From CAVQRC01 sp963715045 (lineage in GTDB: Bacteria > Planctomycetota > Planctomycetia > Pirellulales > Lacipirellulaceae), in contig CAVQRC010000030.1 in the NCBI GenBank assembly GCA_963715045.1, positions 1 through 42,182 of the forward strand: 42,182 bases of DNA, in the 5' to 3' direction. A program made the translations under genes and the position numbers. How positions within the stretch are numbered: position 1 is the first letter of the stretch; each line of letters opens with the position of its first letter. This document shows, piece by piece, positions 15,750 to 25,558 of the stretch. The notes below the pieces were generated by a model. The model was not told the origin of the DNA. It searched no databases and was given only the letters and a program-made list of their open reading frames with translations.

Positions 15750-17683
15750 ATGTTGCCGCACCATTGGTTTCGTCGCTGGTCGCTGCTTCTCGCAATCGCT
15801 TGCGGCACCTTGTTCCCGAGCAAGGTTACCTGCGGGGAGGACCAAGTCCACGATATCGGCGCATCGCGCGAGCACTGGTCCTTCCTTCCCCTGGCCGCAT
15901 CCGCCCGGATGATCTTCCGCTCACTCCCTGGGTTCGCAACCCGATTGATCGGTTTGTGCTCGCCACGCTCCAGGTTCAAGGTCTCACGCCCAGCCCTCAG
16001 GCCGATGTGCGGAGCCTTGTGCGTCGGGCGTACTTCGATCTCACCGGTCTCGCGCCGCCGCCGGGAACGGTCGACGTCGTACGTGCTGGCGGTCCCGACG
16101 CTTACAGCCGATTGCTCGATCGACTCCTGGCCAGCCCGGCCCACGGCGAGCGGTGGGCCCGGCACTGGCTCGACGTGGCCCGCTTCGCCGAGAGCGATGG
16201 GTTCGAACACGATGACGACCGGCCGTACGCCTATCACTACCGCGACTTCGTAATTCGCGCGTTCAACGCGGATCTGCCCTTCGATCAATTCGTTCGCTGG
16301 CAGCTTGCCGGTGATGAGTTCGCTCCTGACAATCCGCTGGCGCTCATGGCGACCGGTTTTCTCACGGCCGGTGTATTTCCCACCCAGATTACCGAATCCG
16401 AATTCGAACGCACTCGCTACGACCAGCTCGATGATATGGTCGCGACCACCGGCGTGGCGTTTCTCGGCTTGACCGTCGGCTGTGCCCGGTGCCATGACCA
16501 CAAGTACGATCCGATTTCGTCTCACGAGTATTACCAGCTGGCCTCCGTATTCACGTCGACAGTCCGCAGCGAGTTGCCGCTGGACCTGTCCGCTCTTGCC
16601 GACGGGCAGCATGCCGCGGGCGAACCGGTTCCGGTACAGGTCAGCAGCGAAGGCCTCAAGCCAGTCAAGAACCACGCCGACGGCCGCGGCTATCCGCATT
16701 TCTACCCCCACACCTACGTTCTCAAACGCGGCGATCCGGCGCAGAAGGAAGGCATCGTGAGCCCCGGCTTTCCCGCCGTGCTGGTGCGTGGGGACGCCGA
16801 CGAAACGACGTGGCAGGTCGAGCCCCCCGCGGATTGCCGGACCAGCTACCGCCGTCGCGCGTTGGCTGCCTGGCTCACCGACGCCGAGCAGGGCAGCGGC
16901 CACTTGCTCGCCCGGGTGATCGTCAATCGGCTGTGGCAGCATCATTTCGGTCGCGGGATCGTGGCCACGCCGAATGATTTCGGCGTCCAGGGGGAGCGGC
17001 CTACCCACCCGGAGCTCCTCGACTGGCTGGCCGCCGAGCTGATCCGGCACCAGTGGCGGCTGGCACCGATTCACCGCCTCATCATGTCCAGCAGCACGTA
17101 CCGCCAGCAGTCTGCCTACGACGAGCACGATGCGGCGATCGATCCCGAGAACAAGTACTTATGGAGGTACCCGCCCCGCCGACTCGAGGCCGAAGCGATT
17201 CGCGACACGATGCTCGCGGTCTCCGATACGCTCGACACGTCGATGTACGGACCGGGCACCCTTGATGAAGCCACACGCCGTCGCAGCGTCTATTTCACCG
17301 TCAAACGCAGCCGACTGATTCCCACGATGCAACTCTTCGACTCACCCGAGTGCCTGGTCAGCATGGGCACGCGATCGCAGACAACGACCGCCCCGCAGGC
17401 CCTGATGTTGCTCAACAGTGCCTTCGCGCGGCAAGCGGCCAGAGACCTTGCCGAGCGGCTTACGGTTTCGTGCGGTAACGCGGTGCAAGCCGCTATCGAA
17501 GAAGCCTATCAGCGGACGCTCGCCCGCCCGCCCACCGCCGAAGAGGTCGCCGCCCATCGGGCAGTGTTCGAGGCCGACCTCGCGGAATGCACGCTTGCTG
17601 ACGAGCAGGCACGCTACCGCGCGGCGTTGACCAACTTCTGTCAGTTGCTGATGTGTCTCAACGAGTTCGTTTATATCGAGTAA
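15750..17683 (+). CDS. DUF1549/DUF1553 (PSCyt2/PSD1) protein, frameshifted
   Basis: Planctomycete-specific large secreted protein paired with DUF1501; biochemical role unknown, possibly electron transfer linked to polymer breakdown. The ATG at 15750 begins a signal peptide (FRRWSLLLAIACGTLFPSKV). One frameshift near 15894 separates GASREHWSFLPL from RIRPDDLPLTPWVRNPIDRF; a missing base restores the family consensus. DUF1549 includes AHGERWARHWLDVARFAESD and a CxxCH haem-like motif in GCARCHDHKYDP. DUF1553 includes VNRLWQHHFGRGIVATPNDF and SRLIPTMQLFDSPECLVSMG. At about 644 aa it is shorter than many relatives. DUF1501 follows four bases after the stop, forming an operon. Confidence 0.88.
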
Positions 17684-17687
17684 ATGC

Positions 17688-19161
17688 ATGATTGCAGATT
17701 CCGAATACCCGGACCGCCGCACGATGCTCAGGCGATGCGGGATGGGCGCGGGAATGCTGGGCCTGGCGGCACTGCTGCATGACGACGGCGTGTTGCCGAT
17801 AGCGTCGGCGGCCAACCTCATCCGGCCGGCGACCGACCCCCTGGCCCCGCTGCTTCCCGACGCGGTGGCATCGGCGAAGGCGGTTATCTGGCTGTTCATC
17901 AACGGCGGTCCAAGCCAGGTCGATACGTGGGACTACAAGCCGGCCCTAGCCAGATGGAACGGCAAGTCGATTCGCGAGTTTGACGGCACGTTCGAGGACA
18001 CGACAGGATTCTTTCGGGAGCAAGTCGGCGGGCTGATGCAGTCGCCGTTTCGTTTCGAGCGCCACGGTGAGTGCGGCAAATATGTGTCGAGCCTGTTTCC
18101 GCACCTCGCCCGCCACGTCGACAAGATGGCATTCATTCACTCGTGCTATGGCGAGTCGAACAACCACTCCCCTGCCCTGTTCATGATCAACAGCGGTCTT
18201 CCGAGAATGGGCTACCCCTGCGTCGGCTCGTGGGTGACTTATGGCCTGGGACGGCAGAGCGAGAACCTCCCGGCGTTTGTCGTGATGTCCGACCCGCTCG
18301 GCCGGGGCCTGCCCAAGGGGCATGCCCTCAACTGGGGCGCTGGCTTTTTGCCGTCGGCCTATCAGGGCACGTGGCTCAAACCCCAGGGGCGCCCCGATCG
18401 ACAACCTGGTGCGTCCGGCCGGCGTCTCCGCAGAGGCTCAACGGCGGCACCTCGACCTGCTCAATCGCTTGAATCACCGGCATCTGGCCGCGGCGCCGCA
18501 GGAGCTCGATCTCGCCGCCCGCATCGAGAGTTTTGAATTGGCATACCGGATGCAGTCTGCGGCTCCCGAAGCTCTTGATCTGTCGCGGGAAACCCCTCAC
18601 ATCGGGCAACTGTACGGTCTCGATCGCAAGGAGTGCCGCCATTTCGCGGGCCAGTGCCTCGTCGCGCGGCGGCTCGTCGAACGCGGCGTGCGGTTCGTGC
18701 AGATCTATTCGGGCGGTACAGAAAACCAGCGGAGCTGGGATGGACACGCCGACATCGTCGGCAACCACACGCAGTTCGCAGGCGAGACCGACCAGCCGAT
18801 CGCCGGTTTGCTCGAAGATCTCCAGCAGCGGGGACTGCTTGAGTCGACGCTTGTGATCTGGGGCGGCGAATTCGGCCGGTTACCGATCGCCCAGACCGGG
18901 AATCAGCCCGGCCGTGACCACAACCCGCACGCGAATACATTTTGGATGGCCGGCGGCGGCGTTAAGGGGGGCGTCTCTTATGGTGAAACCGACGAAGTTG
19001 GCTACCGGGCGGCGGTCGATCGCGTCCACGTCAACGATCTGCACGCTACGATTCTCCAGCTCCTCGGGCTCGATCATACGAAATTGACCTATCTCTTCAG
19101 CGGCCGCCAGTTCCGTCTCACCGACGTCGGCGGCGAAGTGATCTCCGACATCATCGCCTGA
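17688..19161 (+). CDS. DUF1501 protein, frameshifted
   Basis: Partner of the preceding DUF1549/DUF1553 gene; the family has an alkaline-phosphatase/sulfatase-like fold and is exported. The N-terminus PDRRTMLRRCGMGAGMLGLA is a Tat-type leader. Family segments are VIWLFINGGPSQVDTWDYKP, HSCYGESNNHSPALFMINSG, RRLVERGVRFVQIYSGG, WDGHADIVGNHTQFAGETDQ, WGGEFGRLPIAQ, GRDHNPHANTFWMAGGGVKG and HVNDLHATILQLLGLDH. A frameshift lies near 18390-18395, in the C/G-rich string after GTWLKPQG, and the protein continues as APIDNLVRPAGVSAEAQRRH. With the shift corrected the protein is about 490 aa, normal for the family. It starts four bases after the upstream stop. Confidence 0.9.
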
Positions 19162-19379
19162 GCCCCGTAGCTCGGTCACTCCGTGGCCGGGAGGTTGTGT
19201 CACCGCCGGCCAAATCGTCGTGACGTCCGCAGTTCCCAGGCAACGCCGGAGTGTGGTCGCGGTTCCGGCTCAGGTCACGGAGTGCCCCGTCTACGTGCAG
19301 CTTCGCCACTGGTTGCCCGAGCCGGGTGTCGAATGCTCTGCCGCTGGTGCGCCGTCGATTGCGTCCAGTCACCACACTT

Positions 19380-21047
19380 TCAAGGTGACTGCTGCCCGGC
19401 CGCATCTTGATTCTGCTTCAGCCGTACCAGCAGCCACTGCTCCGTTTTGTTATCGCCGACGTGAATCAAGACTGGGGCTTCGTCTTTGGTCAGGTTGTAG
19501 AGCCCCGTTTCAATCAGATTCGATTTGTTATCACCCACCGTGAAAGCAACCTGTTGGGTTTGCTTGTCCACAGATCCCTGGATGACCATGGTCTTGTCAG
19601 TTTTGGTGTCGGTGTAGTTCCCGCGAATCACCCCCTGCTTGTCGACTGCCAGCTGGATCGTGACGACGGAATTGGACTGGCCCGGCTTGGTCAGAGCGAA
19701 CACTCCCAGAGGCAGCCACTGGCCGTCGGCGGGCGCCTCGGCGGTTGCACCAGCCTGGGCCAGCTCGCTGGCTTGTTCGTAATACTGCTGCGTCGTCCCT
19801 TCATCCTGGCCATTGACGTATACGTTGTTGTTTTCGTAGGTGACGTTGTTGCCATAGTCGTAATACACCGGGGTTGCTGAGGCATAGCCCAGCCAGTCCC
19901 CGACGGAATTCCACGTAGCGGCTCGCCATGCAGCGCCGGTGGCCCACCCGGCCGCATACCAGGCGCCCGGGTGAGCGGTGTACCAGCCACGGCCGTACAC
20001 GCCCCAATGGTTGTAGTTGGTGCGAACCGCGGCAGCCGTCGTGTAGCGACTCGATGGGGTCACCCGGGCGAATCCTGCCGCCACGCCTTGTGGTCCGGCG
20101 ACCACACCCCGCGCGGCCGCACCACCGTCGGGCCCTCGGACGGCGCCGCCGGCGGCGACCCTGCCGTCGGGTCCGACCGCTACGCCCCGGGCGGCTCCGC
20201 CACCGTCGGGACCACGAACTGCGCCGCCAGCCGCGACTCCACCATCGGGTCCGACCGCTGCGCCGCGAGCCGCCCCGCCGCCATCCGCACCTCGGACGCC
20301 GCCCACCGTGCCGACTCCGCCGTCGGCACCGACGCCCACCGCCCGACCTGCCGTATTGCCTTGTGGACCGGTCACGGCGATACCCGCCGCCTCCCCTCCT
20401 CGAGGACCTTCAGCCGTCCCGCGGTTCACATTGAAGTTGTCACCACCTGCCTGCCCGCCGCCGCCCAGTCCGTGCAGCCCGTCGTCCGAAGGCAGTCCCA
20501 GGAATCCACTGAGTTGGCTCCGACTCGGGGCCGAAAAGCGATTGCCTCCCATGCCTTGACCGCCGCCGAACCCGCGATTGCCCAAGTCGCTGCCGCCGGC
20601 ACCGCCGCGTTCTCCACCACCGAATCCCGCCGCACCGCGGCCCTCAGCTCCGAGTGAGCCACCGCCAAAACCGCCTGCACCGCCTGCACCGCGTTGACCA
20701 CCGAAGCCACCGGCTCCCCCGCCAAAGCCACCCGCCCCTCCGCCAAAACCGCCTGCTCCACCGCGATTACCGCCCGCACCTCCGCCAAAACCACCCGCAC
20801 CTCCGCCCAAGCCACCACCCCCGCCGATGCTCCGTCCGCCACCGCCACCAAACCCGCCTCCTCCTCCGCCAAAGCTTCGTCCTCCTCCTCCTCCTCCTCC
20901 GCCGCCGCCGCCAAAGCTTCGTCCTCCTCCTCCTCCGCCGCCAAAGCTCCGACCTCCTCCGCCGAAGCCACGTCCCCAGCCATCAGCCAGCGGCAGCCAG
21001 AACATCAAACTCATTGTCAGCACGGTCAAAAGGGGTCGGCGGTACAT
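19380..21047 (-). CDS. Glycine-rich surface protein (planctomycete 'mu-protocadherin' type)
   Basis: 555-aa secreted protein from the ATG at 21047, with a leader (YRRPLLTVLTMSLMFWLPLA) cleaved near ADG-WG. Residues about 25-300 are extremely Gly-rich, with units such as GRSFGGGGGG, GGFGGGAGG and later VAVGPDGRVAAGGAVRGPDG. The C-terminal region is ordered: NYNHWGVYGRGWYTAHPGAW, PVYYDYGNNVTYENNNVYVN, then a lipocalin-like strand-rich domain ending NKTEQWLLVRLKQNQ. The YYDYGNNVxYxxxxVYxNG segment is what I know from planctomycete genes labelled mu-protocadherin or cell-surface protein. It probably forms part of the cell envelope. The repeats make assembly and length uncertain, and long open frames on the opposite strand are composition artefacts. 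Confidence 0.8.
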   Translation of the reverse strand: MYRRPLLTVLTMSLMFWLPLADGWGRGFGGGGRSFGGGGGGGRSFGGGGGGGGGGGRSFGGGGGGFGGGGGRSIGGGGGLGGGAGGFGGGAGGNRGGAGGFGGGAGGFGGGAGGFGGQRGAGGAGGFGGGSLGAEGRGAAGFGGGERGGAGGSDLGNRGFGGGQGMGGNRFSAPSRSQLSGFLGLPSDDGLHGLGGGGQAGGDNFNVNRGTAEGPRGGEAAGIAVTGPQGNTAGRAVGVGADGGVGTVGGVRGADGGGAARGAAVGPDGGVAAGGAVRGPDGGGAARGVAVGPDGRVAAGGAVRGPDGGAAARGVVAGPQGVAAGFARVTPSSRYTTAAAVRTNYNHWGVYGRGWYTAHPGAWYAAGWATGAAWRAATWNSVGDWLGYASATPVYYDYGNNVTYENNNVYVNGQDEGTTQQYYEQASELAQAGATAEAPADGQWLPLGVFALTKPGQSNSVVTIQLAVDKQGVIRGNYTDTKTDKTMVIQGSVDKQTQQVAFTVGDNKSNLIETGLYNLTKDEAPVLIHVGDNKTEQWLLVRLKQNQDAAGQQSP

Positions 21048-21225
21048 GGGGATCTCGTTTCCAGTTGGATCAGGATCGAGTCTTCGGATGGGAGAGAGGT
21101 CGCGCCCGCTACGAGCCATGGCACTTCCCTTCGTCATTCAGAATTCGGCATTCTTTATTCTTTAGGCCTTATTCAGGCGGCCTTAAGCATCACGTCGATG
21201 CACCGCAGTCGCTCAATGCAGCTCT

Positions 21226-22191
21226 CTAGTTGGTCGGTTTGCTGGCGGGTTCGGCTGCCTGACGCTTGATGACGACCTCGTCGGTATCAGGCAGAGCGAT
21301 CCCGCCCACGGATCGTTGGGTTGACTGCCAGACGATCGCGCTGTCGTCGAGTCGCTGGAGTCGAGTGAGCGACGTAGTTGGTGTTCCGTCTCCGGCTACG
21401 CCGATCATTTCTCCTGTCCAGCCGTCCTGGTTCGGCAACCAGACACCGATTGCGTGTCCGCCGTCGGGGCTGAAACTCCATGACTGCACCCGACCCTGAA
21501 GGGGATTCCAGCCGATCAGCTGGACGCCTGAGGTCTCGGATCCATCGACATGGGTGGTCGTGTACGTTCTTTCGATAAAGCTCTCGTTGGCGACCCAGCG
21601 ATAGACCGACTCCGACCTGGCTCCATGCTCTTCGGCGACCCAGGTCCCGATCAGCCAGCCCAGATCGGCGAGACTGTCACGGGTGGGTGGGGTCTCGAGC
21701 CACGTATCACGCACCGAAGCCATCCGCCACTGGCCGTCGACCTTGACGTGGACGGCCGTGTACTTGCTGACTCCCGGCCCCCCCGCAGGAGGCGGATCGA
21801 CGAGAGCCCGCCCATCTTCCATGGCCGTTTCGCTGCTCAACAACCGCAGCGAATCGATCACCGTCTGCATCTGAACGTTCGGATTGGCGGCGAAAAACTC
21901 GGCGTAGCCTTGTTCGATCGCGTCTCGCCCAACGTACGACCGCCCGGTGTCGTCGACGTATTCGGCATCCGCGGTCCACATCGCGGCGATTGCCTTGGCA
22001 TCTCCCTTGTTGAAGGCAGCCGTGAATGCTTCCGACCCGGCGCGAATCGCCGCGATTTCGGGCGCCGTTGGGTCGGCCGCCGCGGTCGGCTTCTGATCGT
22101 TCGCCGCGGTCGGCTGCTGGGCAGAACTCACCGATAAGTGGATTCCGCACAGCACCGCGACCACGCTCATTGTCCACAGGATGTGTTTCAC
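21226..22191 (-). CDS. Secreted SnoaL-like (SgcJ/EcaC, DUF4440-type) protein
   Basis: 321 aa. A signal peptide MKHILWTMSVVAVLCGIHLS is cleaved near SSAQ-Q. The first domain (about residues 45-165) has the NTF2/SnoaL fold signature: IRAGSEAFTAAFNKGDAKAI, AAMWTADAEYVDDTGRSYVG, RDAIEQGYAEFF, and KYTAVHVKVDGQWRMASVRD. The second half (WLIGTWVAEEHGARSESVYR onward) is a lipocalin-like beta domain seen fused to this fold in planctomycetes. No catalytic residues can be assigned. It sits between the glycine-rich surface protein and a lipoprotein on the same strand, in a probable envelope gene group; gaps of 178 and 44 bases make co-transcription possible but not certain. Confidence 0.8.
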   Translation of the reverse strand: MKHILWTMSVVAVLCGIHLSVSSAQQPTAANDQKPTAAADPTAPEIAAIRAGSEAFTAAFNKGDAKAIAAMWTADAEYVDDTGRSYVGRDAIEQGYAEFFAANPNVQMQTVIDSLRLLSSETAMEDGRALVDPPPAGGPGVSKYTAVHVKVDGQWRMASVRDTWLETPPTRDSLADLGWLIGTWVAEEHGARSESVYRWVANESFIERTYTTTHVDGSETSGVQLIGWNPLQGRVQSWSFSPDGGHAIGVWLPNQDGWTGEMIGVAGDGTPTTSLTRLQRLDDSAIVWQSTQRSVGGIALPDTDEVVIKRQAAEPASKPTN

Positions 22192-22235
22192 GATGGGATC
22201 CTCGTTGTGTCAGGGAAGTTGCTATTTCGCAATTT

Positions 22236-22730
22236 CTATTTCGCTTCCGCCGCGTCGCGGGCGGCCCGGGCCCGTTCGACGCGAGCTTGTTGCTCTTTGA
22301 TTTCGGCGTCCAGGGCGGCGAGTTCCTGCTGCTGGGCCTCGGTCAAAGCAACCGGGGTGCCATCTGGCGACTGGCCAACCGCGTCGAGCACATCGGCAGT
22401 TGCCTGCCCGGTCCGCTCAGCCTGGGCGATCGCTGCATCAAGTGCTGCGAAGGCATCGGTGGCGGACTCGGCTTCCTGGGCATCGGTTTGCGTTGCCGTC
22501 TTCAAAGCTCCCGCCAGGGCCTCAACGGTCTGATCCAGATCGGGCTGGTTTTCACTGGCAAAACGGGCGAGCAGTTCGGCCCGTTTGTCCTGCAAGCGGT
22601 CGAGCGCCTGGACTTCCGCGTTGTAGGTAACCACGAGATCGGCATAAGACGGCTTCTGCTCACCCGAGCCGCAGCCAGCTGCAACGGCGATCGCCAAGAG
22701 ACTCAGAGTACCGCGAAGACCAGTCGCCAT
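22236..22730 (-). CDS. Coiled-coil lipoprotein, unknown function
   Basis: 164-aa lipoprotein: leader GTLSLLAIAVAAGC with a good lipobox (VAAGC). The body is almost entirely helical and charged (YADLVVTYNAEVQALDRLQD, EAQQQELAALDAEIKEQQAR, VERARAARDAAEAK), predicting long coiled coils. No family recognised. The next gene upstream on the same strand is a carboxypeptidase-regulatory-like lipoprotein, 68 bases away. It probably lies at the outer membrane or periplasmic face as a structural or spacer protein. Confidence 0.75.
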   Translation of the reverse strand: MATGLRGTLSLLAIAVAAGCGSGEQKPSYADLVVTYNAEVQALDRLQDKRAELLARFASENQPDLDQTVEALAGALKTATQTDAQEAESATDAFAALDAAIAQAERTGQATADVLDAVGQSPDGTPVALTEAQQQELAALDAEIKEQQARVERARAARDAAEAK

Positions 22731-22798
22731 GTTGCACGCCCTTAGGGTTGGTTTCGTTGAGCTTGAATTGGGCCCCCTCCGGTGGCGTTGGAGGGCCG

Positions 22799-23239
22799 TC
22801 AGGAGGAGGGCGTCGTGGTCAGGCGAATATCGATCTGGTTACTTCCCGCCGCGATTTCCTCGACGATATCGGTCGTCGCGAAGTCACGGTACCGGTCGGG
22901 TGTGATCGGCCGGGGGATTGCCGGTGCCTGGCCAGGACCCGCTTCCACGACTGGCTCGGTCGCCATGACCGTCACCCGGTATTCGCCAGGTTTCAGACCC
23001 GAGGCATCTCCCGTTCGGAGTTCGTAACGGCCGCTCGCATCGATCTGCCCGTAGGCGGCCGCTCCGCCGCCCGTGGGGTGAAACGTGACCATCCCATTGG
23101 ATAGCGGCTGGTCGTCCAGGTACGCGACCCCGGATACCGCTGCGTCGTGCTGCCCACCGCAACCGCTCGCGGAAACGATCAACCAACACACGATGCCGAA
23201 GACCAATGTCCACCGTGAATCTGCGGTCCAGTGCTTCAT
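22799..23239 (-). CDS. Carboxypeptidase-regulatory-like lipoprotein
   Basis: 146-aa lipoprotein of a very common planctomycete type. The leader is RWTLVFGIVCWLIVSASGC. The Ig-like fold shows VSGVAYLDDQPLSNGMVTFH, GQIDASGRYELRTGDASGLK and PGEYRVTVMATEP. The end (NQIDIRLTTTPSS) closes the sheet. Such genes usually follow a DUF1559 prepilin gene, as here: its ATG overlaps the DUF1559 stop by four bases (ATGA), showing translational coupling. Role unknown; surface assembly with the pilin-like partner is likely by association. Confidence 0.88.
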   Translation of the reverse strand: MKHWTADSRWTLVFGIVCWLIVSASGCGGQHDAAVSGVAYLDDQPLSNGMVTFHPTGGGAAAYGQIDASGRYELRTGDASGLKPGEYRVTVMATEPVVEAGPGQAPAIPRPITPDRYRDFATTDIVEEIAAGSNQIDIRLTTTPSS

Positions 23240-24213
23240 GGTAGACTCGCCGTTTCTTCACCCGCTTTGGTGCTCAAGGCTCGATAGAGCAGGTAATCAA
23301 TGTCCTGGCTGACGAAGTGCACCGAGCTGTCCGCCATGGCAAAATGCGCGCCCCCGGGATGCTCGCTGCGAAAGCTCATCACGTTCCACCACTGTTCGGG
23401 GATCGGAGGAAACGGTTTGAAGTTCAGCGGAGCGTGGCAGCTGGCGTAATCGCCGTTGGAGTAGAACGCGGTCGAGTGCCAGTTGTGGGCCGGAATATCT
23501 TCTCCCACCATCAGCGTATGCGACGTGCCGTCGACGATCTTGCGGAGCGGAATCGGTTCCTGGTAATTGTTGCGGTAGAAGATTCCATTGCATCCGGTCA
23601 TGTTGTGGCAATCGGGCTCGGTCCCCTGGTGGATGCTCGAACCGCCTCCCATGCGGGTATCGCCGATCACGCCTTTGTAGCTGGTCAGTGCCACGAACCT
23701 TCCACCCCATTGATACTCCCGATCGGAAAGGACCTGGACCGACGCATCCGACGGGCACTGCAGCACCTCGAGCTGGGTTTGCATCGCGGTGGCGAGTTCT
23801 GGGCTGGCGATGCCCCCGTTCCCGTACATGTCTCCCTTAAACCCGTATTTCTCGAACTGGTCATACAACGCGGCTTCTTCGAGAAAGGGCAACACGCCGA
23901 CAATCCAGCCCTTGCCGTTTCGCTCGCGAGTGGGATTACGTCCCTCCTGCCAGGGGCTGATGCTGATCGGCATGACTCCGGCAGAATCGTGATACAGTTG
24001 AATGGCTAATGCGATCTGCTTGAGCTTGTTGACACACGAGGTCCGTCGAGCGGCGTCCCGCGCGGCCTGCACGGCCGGCAGCAACAAGGCCACGAGAATG
24101 CCGATGATCGCGATCACGACGAGCAGCTCGACGAGCGTGAAACCGGTTGCAGGTGGCTCCTCACGAACTGGGAATCGCCGGCGTTTGGAGAGTGAGTTAG
24201 GCGCCATTTCCAT
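23236..24213 (-). CDS. DUF1559 prepilin-like protein
   Basis: 325 aa. The type IV prepilin-like N-terminus is textbook: a basic leader, GFTLVELLVVIAIIGILVAL with cleavage before Phe, then LLPAVQAARDAARRTSCVNK. The DUF1559 (SBP_bac_10) body includes VLPFLEEAALYDQF, VLQCPSDASVQVLSD, TSYKGVIGD, DGTSHTLMVGEDIP and the C-terminal EHPGGAHFAMADSSVHFVSQ. Planctomycetes carry tens to hundreds of copies; they are thought to form pseudopilin-type surface or secretion structures. It is the first gene of the minus-strand group and is coupled to the downstream lipoprotein by a four-base overlap. Upstream is a 220-base divergent promoter gap shared with the beta-propeller gene. Confidence 0.95.
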   Translation of the reverse strand: MEMAPNSLSKRRRFPVREEPPATGFTLVELLVVIAIIGILVALLLPAVQAARDAARRTSCVNKLKQIALAIQLYHDSAGVMPISISPWQEGRNPTRERNGKGWIVGVLPFLEEAALYDQFEKYGFKGDMYGNGGIASPELATAMQTQLEVLQCPSDASVQVLSDREYQWGGRFVALTSYKGVIGDTRMGGGSSIHQGTEPDCHNMTGCNGIFYRNNYQEPIPLRKIVDGTSHTLMVGEDIPAHNWHSTAFYSNGDYASCHAPLNFKPFPPIPEQWWNVMSFRSEHPGGAHFAMADSSVHFVSQDIDYLLYRALSTKAGEETASLP

Positions 24214-24433
24214 CAGGGTCCTCGAAAGTCTCTTAAATTCGACATGCGAAAGGACGCATTGTAACCGAGCTTGGGGCGGTTCAGCGAGAACCTGACCGTC
24301 GAGTTCGGACTAGGGGCGGGCGACCGTGTTCAACAGCCGATCCCGACGTCGTCGAGCCATTGCGGCGTTTGCTGGCGACCTGACGCACGGTACGATTTCG
24401 ACAGCGCATTGCTTACGAATCTGGAGGTTTCTT

Positions 24434-25543
24434 GTGCGATTTCGTCTTCCGCTGCTGGTCTGCCTGGTGATTTGCGCTGTTCTGGGGAGCAGCCTTGCCA
24501 GCGGGGCCGAGCGGCGGCTGTTGTACGTGGCCGCCCCCGGCATCCGCAACTATCTCGAATACGGCGGCCACGGGTTGCTCGTGTTCGACATCGACCACGG
24601 TCACGCGTTCGTCAAGCGGATCCCGACCGGCGGCCTCAACGACGCGGGGCAGCCGCTCAACGTCAAGGGCGTCTGTGCGTCGGCGCAGACCGGGCGAATT
24701 CACATCAGCACGCTGACCTCCTTGATGTGCCTCGACCTGGTGAGCGAAGCCCTGTTGTGGGAGCGGACCTACGACAAGGGCTGCGATCGGATGGCCCTCT
24801 CGCCTGACGGCCGCGTGATGTACCTGCCGACGCTGGAGCAGGATCAGTGGTACGTGCTCGATGCGCTCTCGGGCGAGGAGATCACCCGTATCACCCCAGA
24901 CTCGAAGGCTCACAACACGGTGTATGGTCCGGACGGCCGCGAGTGCTTCCTGGCGGGACTGGGGTCGCCCCTTTTGGCCGTGGCCGATACGGCGACGCAC
25001 ACGGTTAGCCGTCACGTTGGCCCGTTCAACAACAATATTCGGCCATTCACGATCAACGGCGACCAGTCGCTCGTGTTCGTGTGTATCAACGAATGCCTGG
25101 GATTCGAGATCGGCGATCTCAAGTCGGGTAAGAAGCTGCATCGCGTCGAGGTCGCAGGATTTTCACGAGGCAAGGTCAAGCGGCACGGATGTCCCTCACA
25201 CGGAATCGGGCTCACGCCCAACGAACGCGAAATCTGGTTGTGCGACGCCCACAACCAGCGGTTGCATGTGTTCGACGCGACGGTCATGCCTCCCCGCCAG
25301 CTGAGCAGCATTGCGGTTCGCGACGAACCTGGCTGGGTGACGTTCTCGATCGACGGTCAATACGCGTATCCCTCATCCGGCGACGTGATCGACGTCGCGA
25401 CCCGGCGGGTCGTGGCCCAACTGACCGACGAGCAGGGCCGCGCCGTCGGCAGCGAGAAGCTTCTCGAGATCGACTGGTTGGACGGCAAACCGGTACGGGC
25501 GGGAAATCAGTTCGGGGTCGGAGCGGGGCCGGCCGGGAATTGA
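24434..25543 (+). CDS. Secreted beta-propeller (YncE-like) protein
   Basis: 369 aa from the GTG at 24434, which has GGAGG seven bases upstream; a longer frame from 24326 is rejected. Signal peptide RFRLPLLVCLVICAVLGSSL, cleavage near SGA-E. The body shows repeated propeller blades: RRLLYVAAPGIRNYLEYGGH, GLLVFDIDHGHAFVKRIPTG, DRMALSPDGRVMYLPTLEQD, SHGIGLTPNEREIWLCDAHN and EPGWVTFSIDGQYAYPSSGD. These are the YncE/lactonase-like seven-bladed type. Probably periplasmic binding or scaffolding; no catalytic residues can be named. It is followed by a 370-base gap packed with inverted repeats. Confidence 0.85.
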   Translation: MRFRLPLLVCLVICAVLGSSLASGAERRLLYVAAPGIRNYLEYGGHGLLVFDIDHGHAFVKRIPTGGLNDAGQPLNVKGVCASAQTGRIHISTLTSLMCLDLVSEALLWERTYDKGCDRMALSPDGRVMYLPTLEQDQWYVLDALSGEEITRITPDSKAHNTVYGPDGRECFLAGLGSPLLAVADTATHTVSRHVGPFNNNIRPFTINGDQSLVFVCINECLGFEIGDLKSGKKLHRVEVAGFSRGKVKRHGCPSHGIGLTPNEREIWLCDAHNQRLHVFDATVMPPRQLSSIAVRDEPGWVTFSIDGQYAYPSSGDVIDVATRRVVAQLTDEQGRAVGSEKLLEIDWLDGKPVRAGNQFGVGAGPAGN

Positions 25544-25558
25544 ATCGTCGTGCAGGTG

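Noticed and set aside
15698..17128. 476-aa minus-strand frame opposite DUF1549/DUF1553
   Set aside because: Antisense shadow; the plus strand carries the conserved domains.
20078..21000. CRISPR-like periodicity in the glycine-rich gene
   Set aside because: The repeats are in-frame GGC/GGA-type codons of a Gly-rich protein, with no unique spacers and no cas genes.
20426..21269. Long Ala-, Ser- or Pro-rich frames on both strands over the glycine-rich gene
   Set aside because: They are alternative readings of the same repeats; only the minus frame with a signal peptide and an ordered C-terminal domain is credible.
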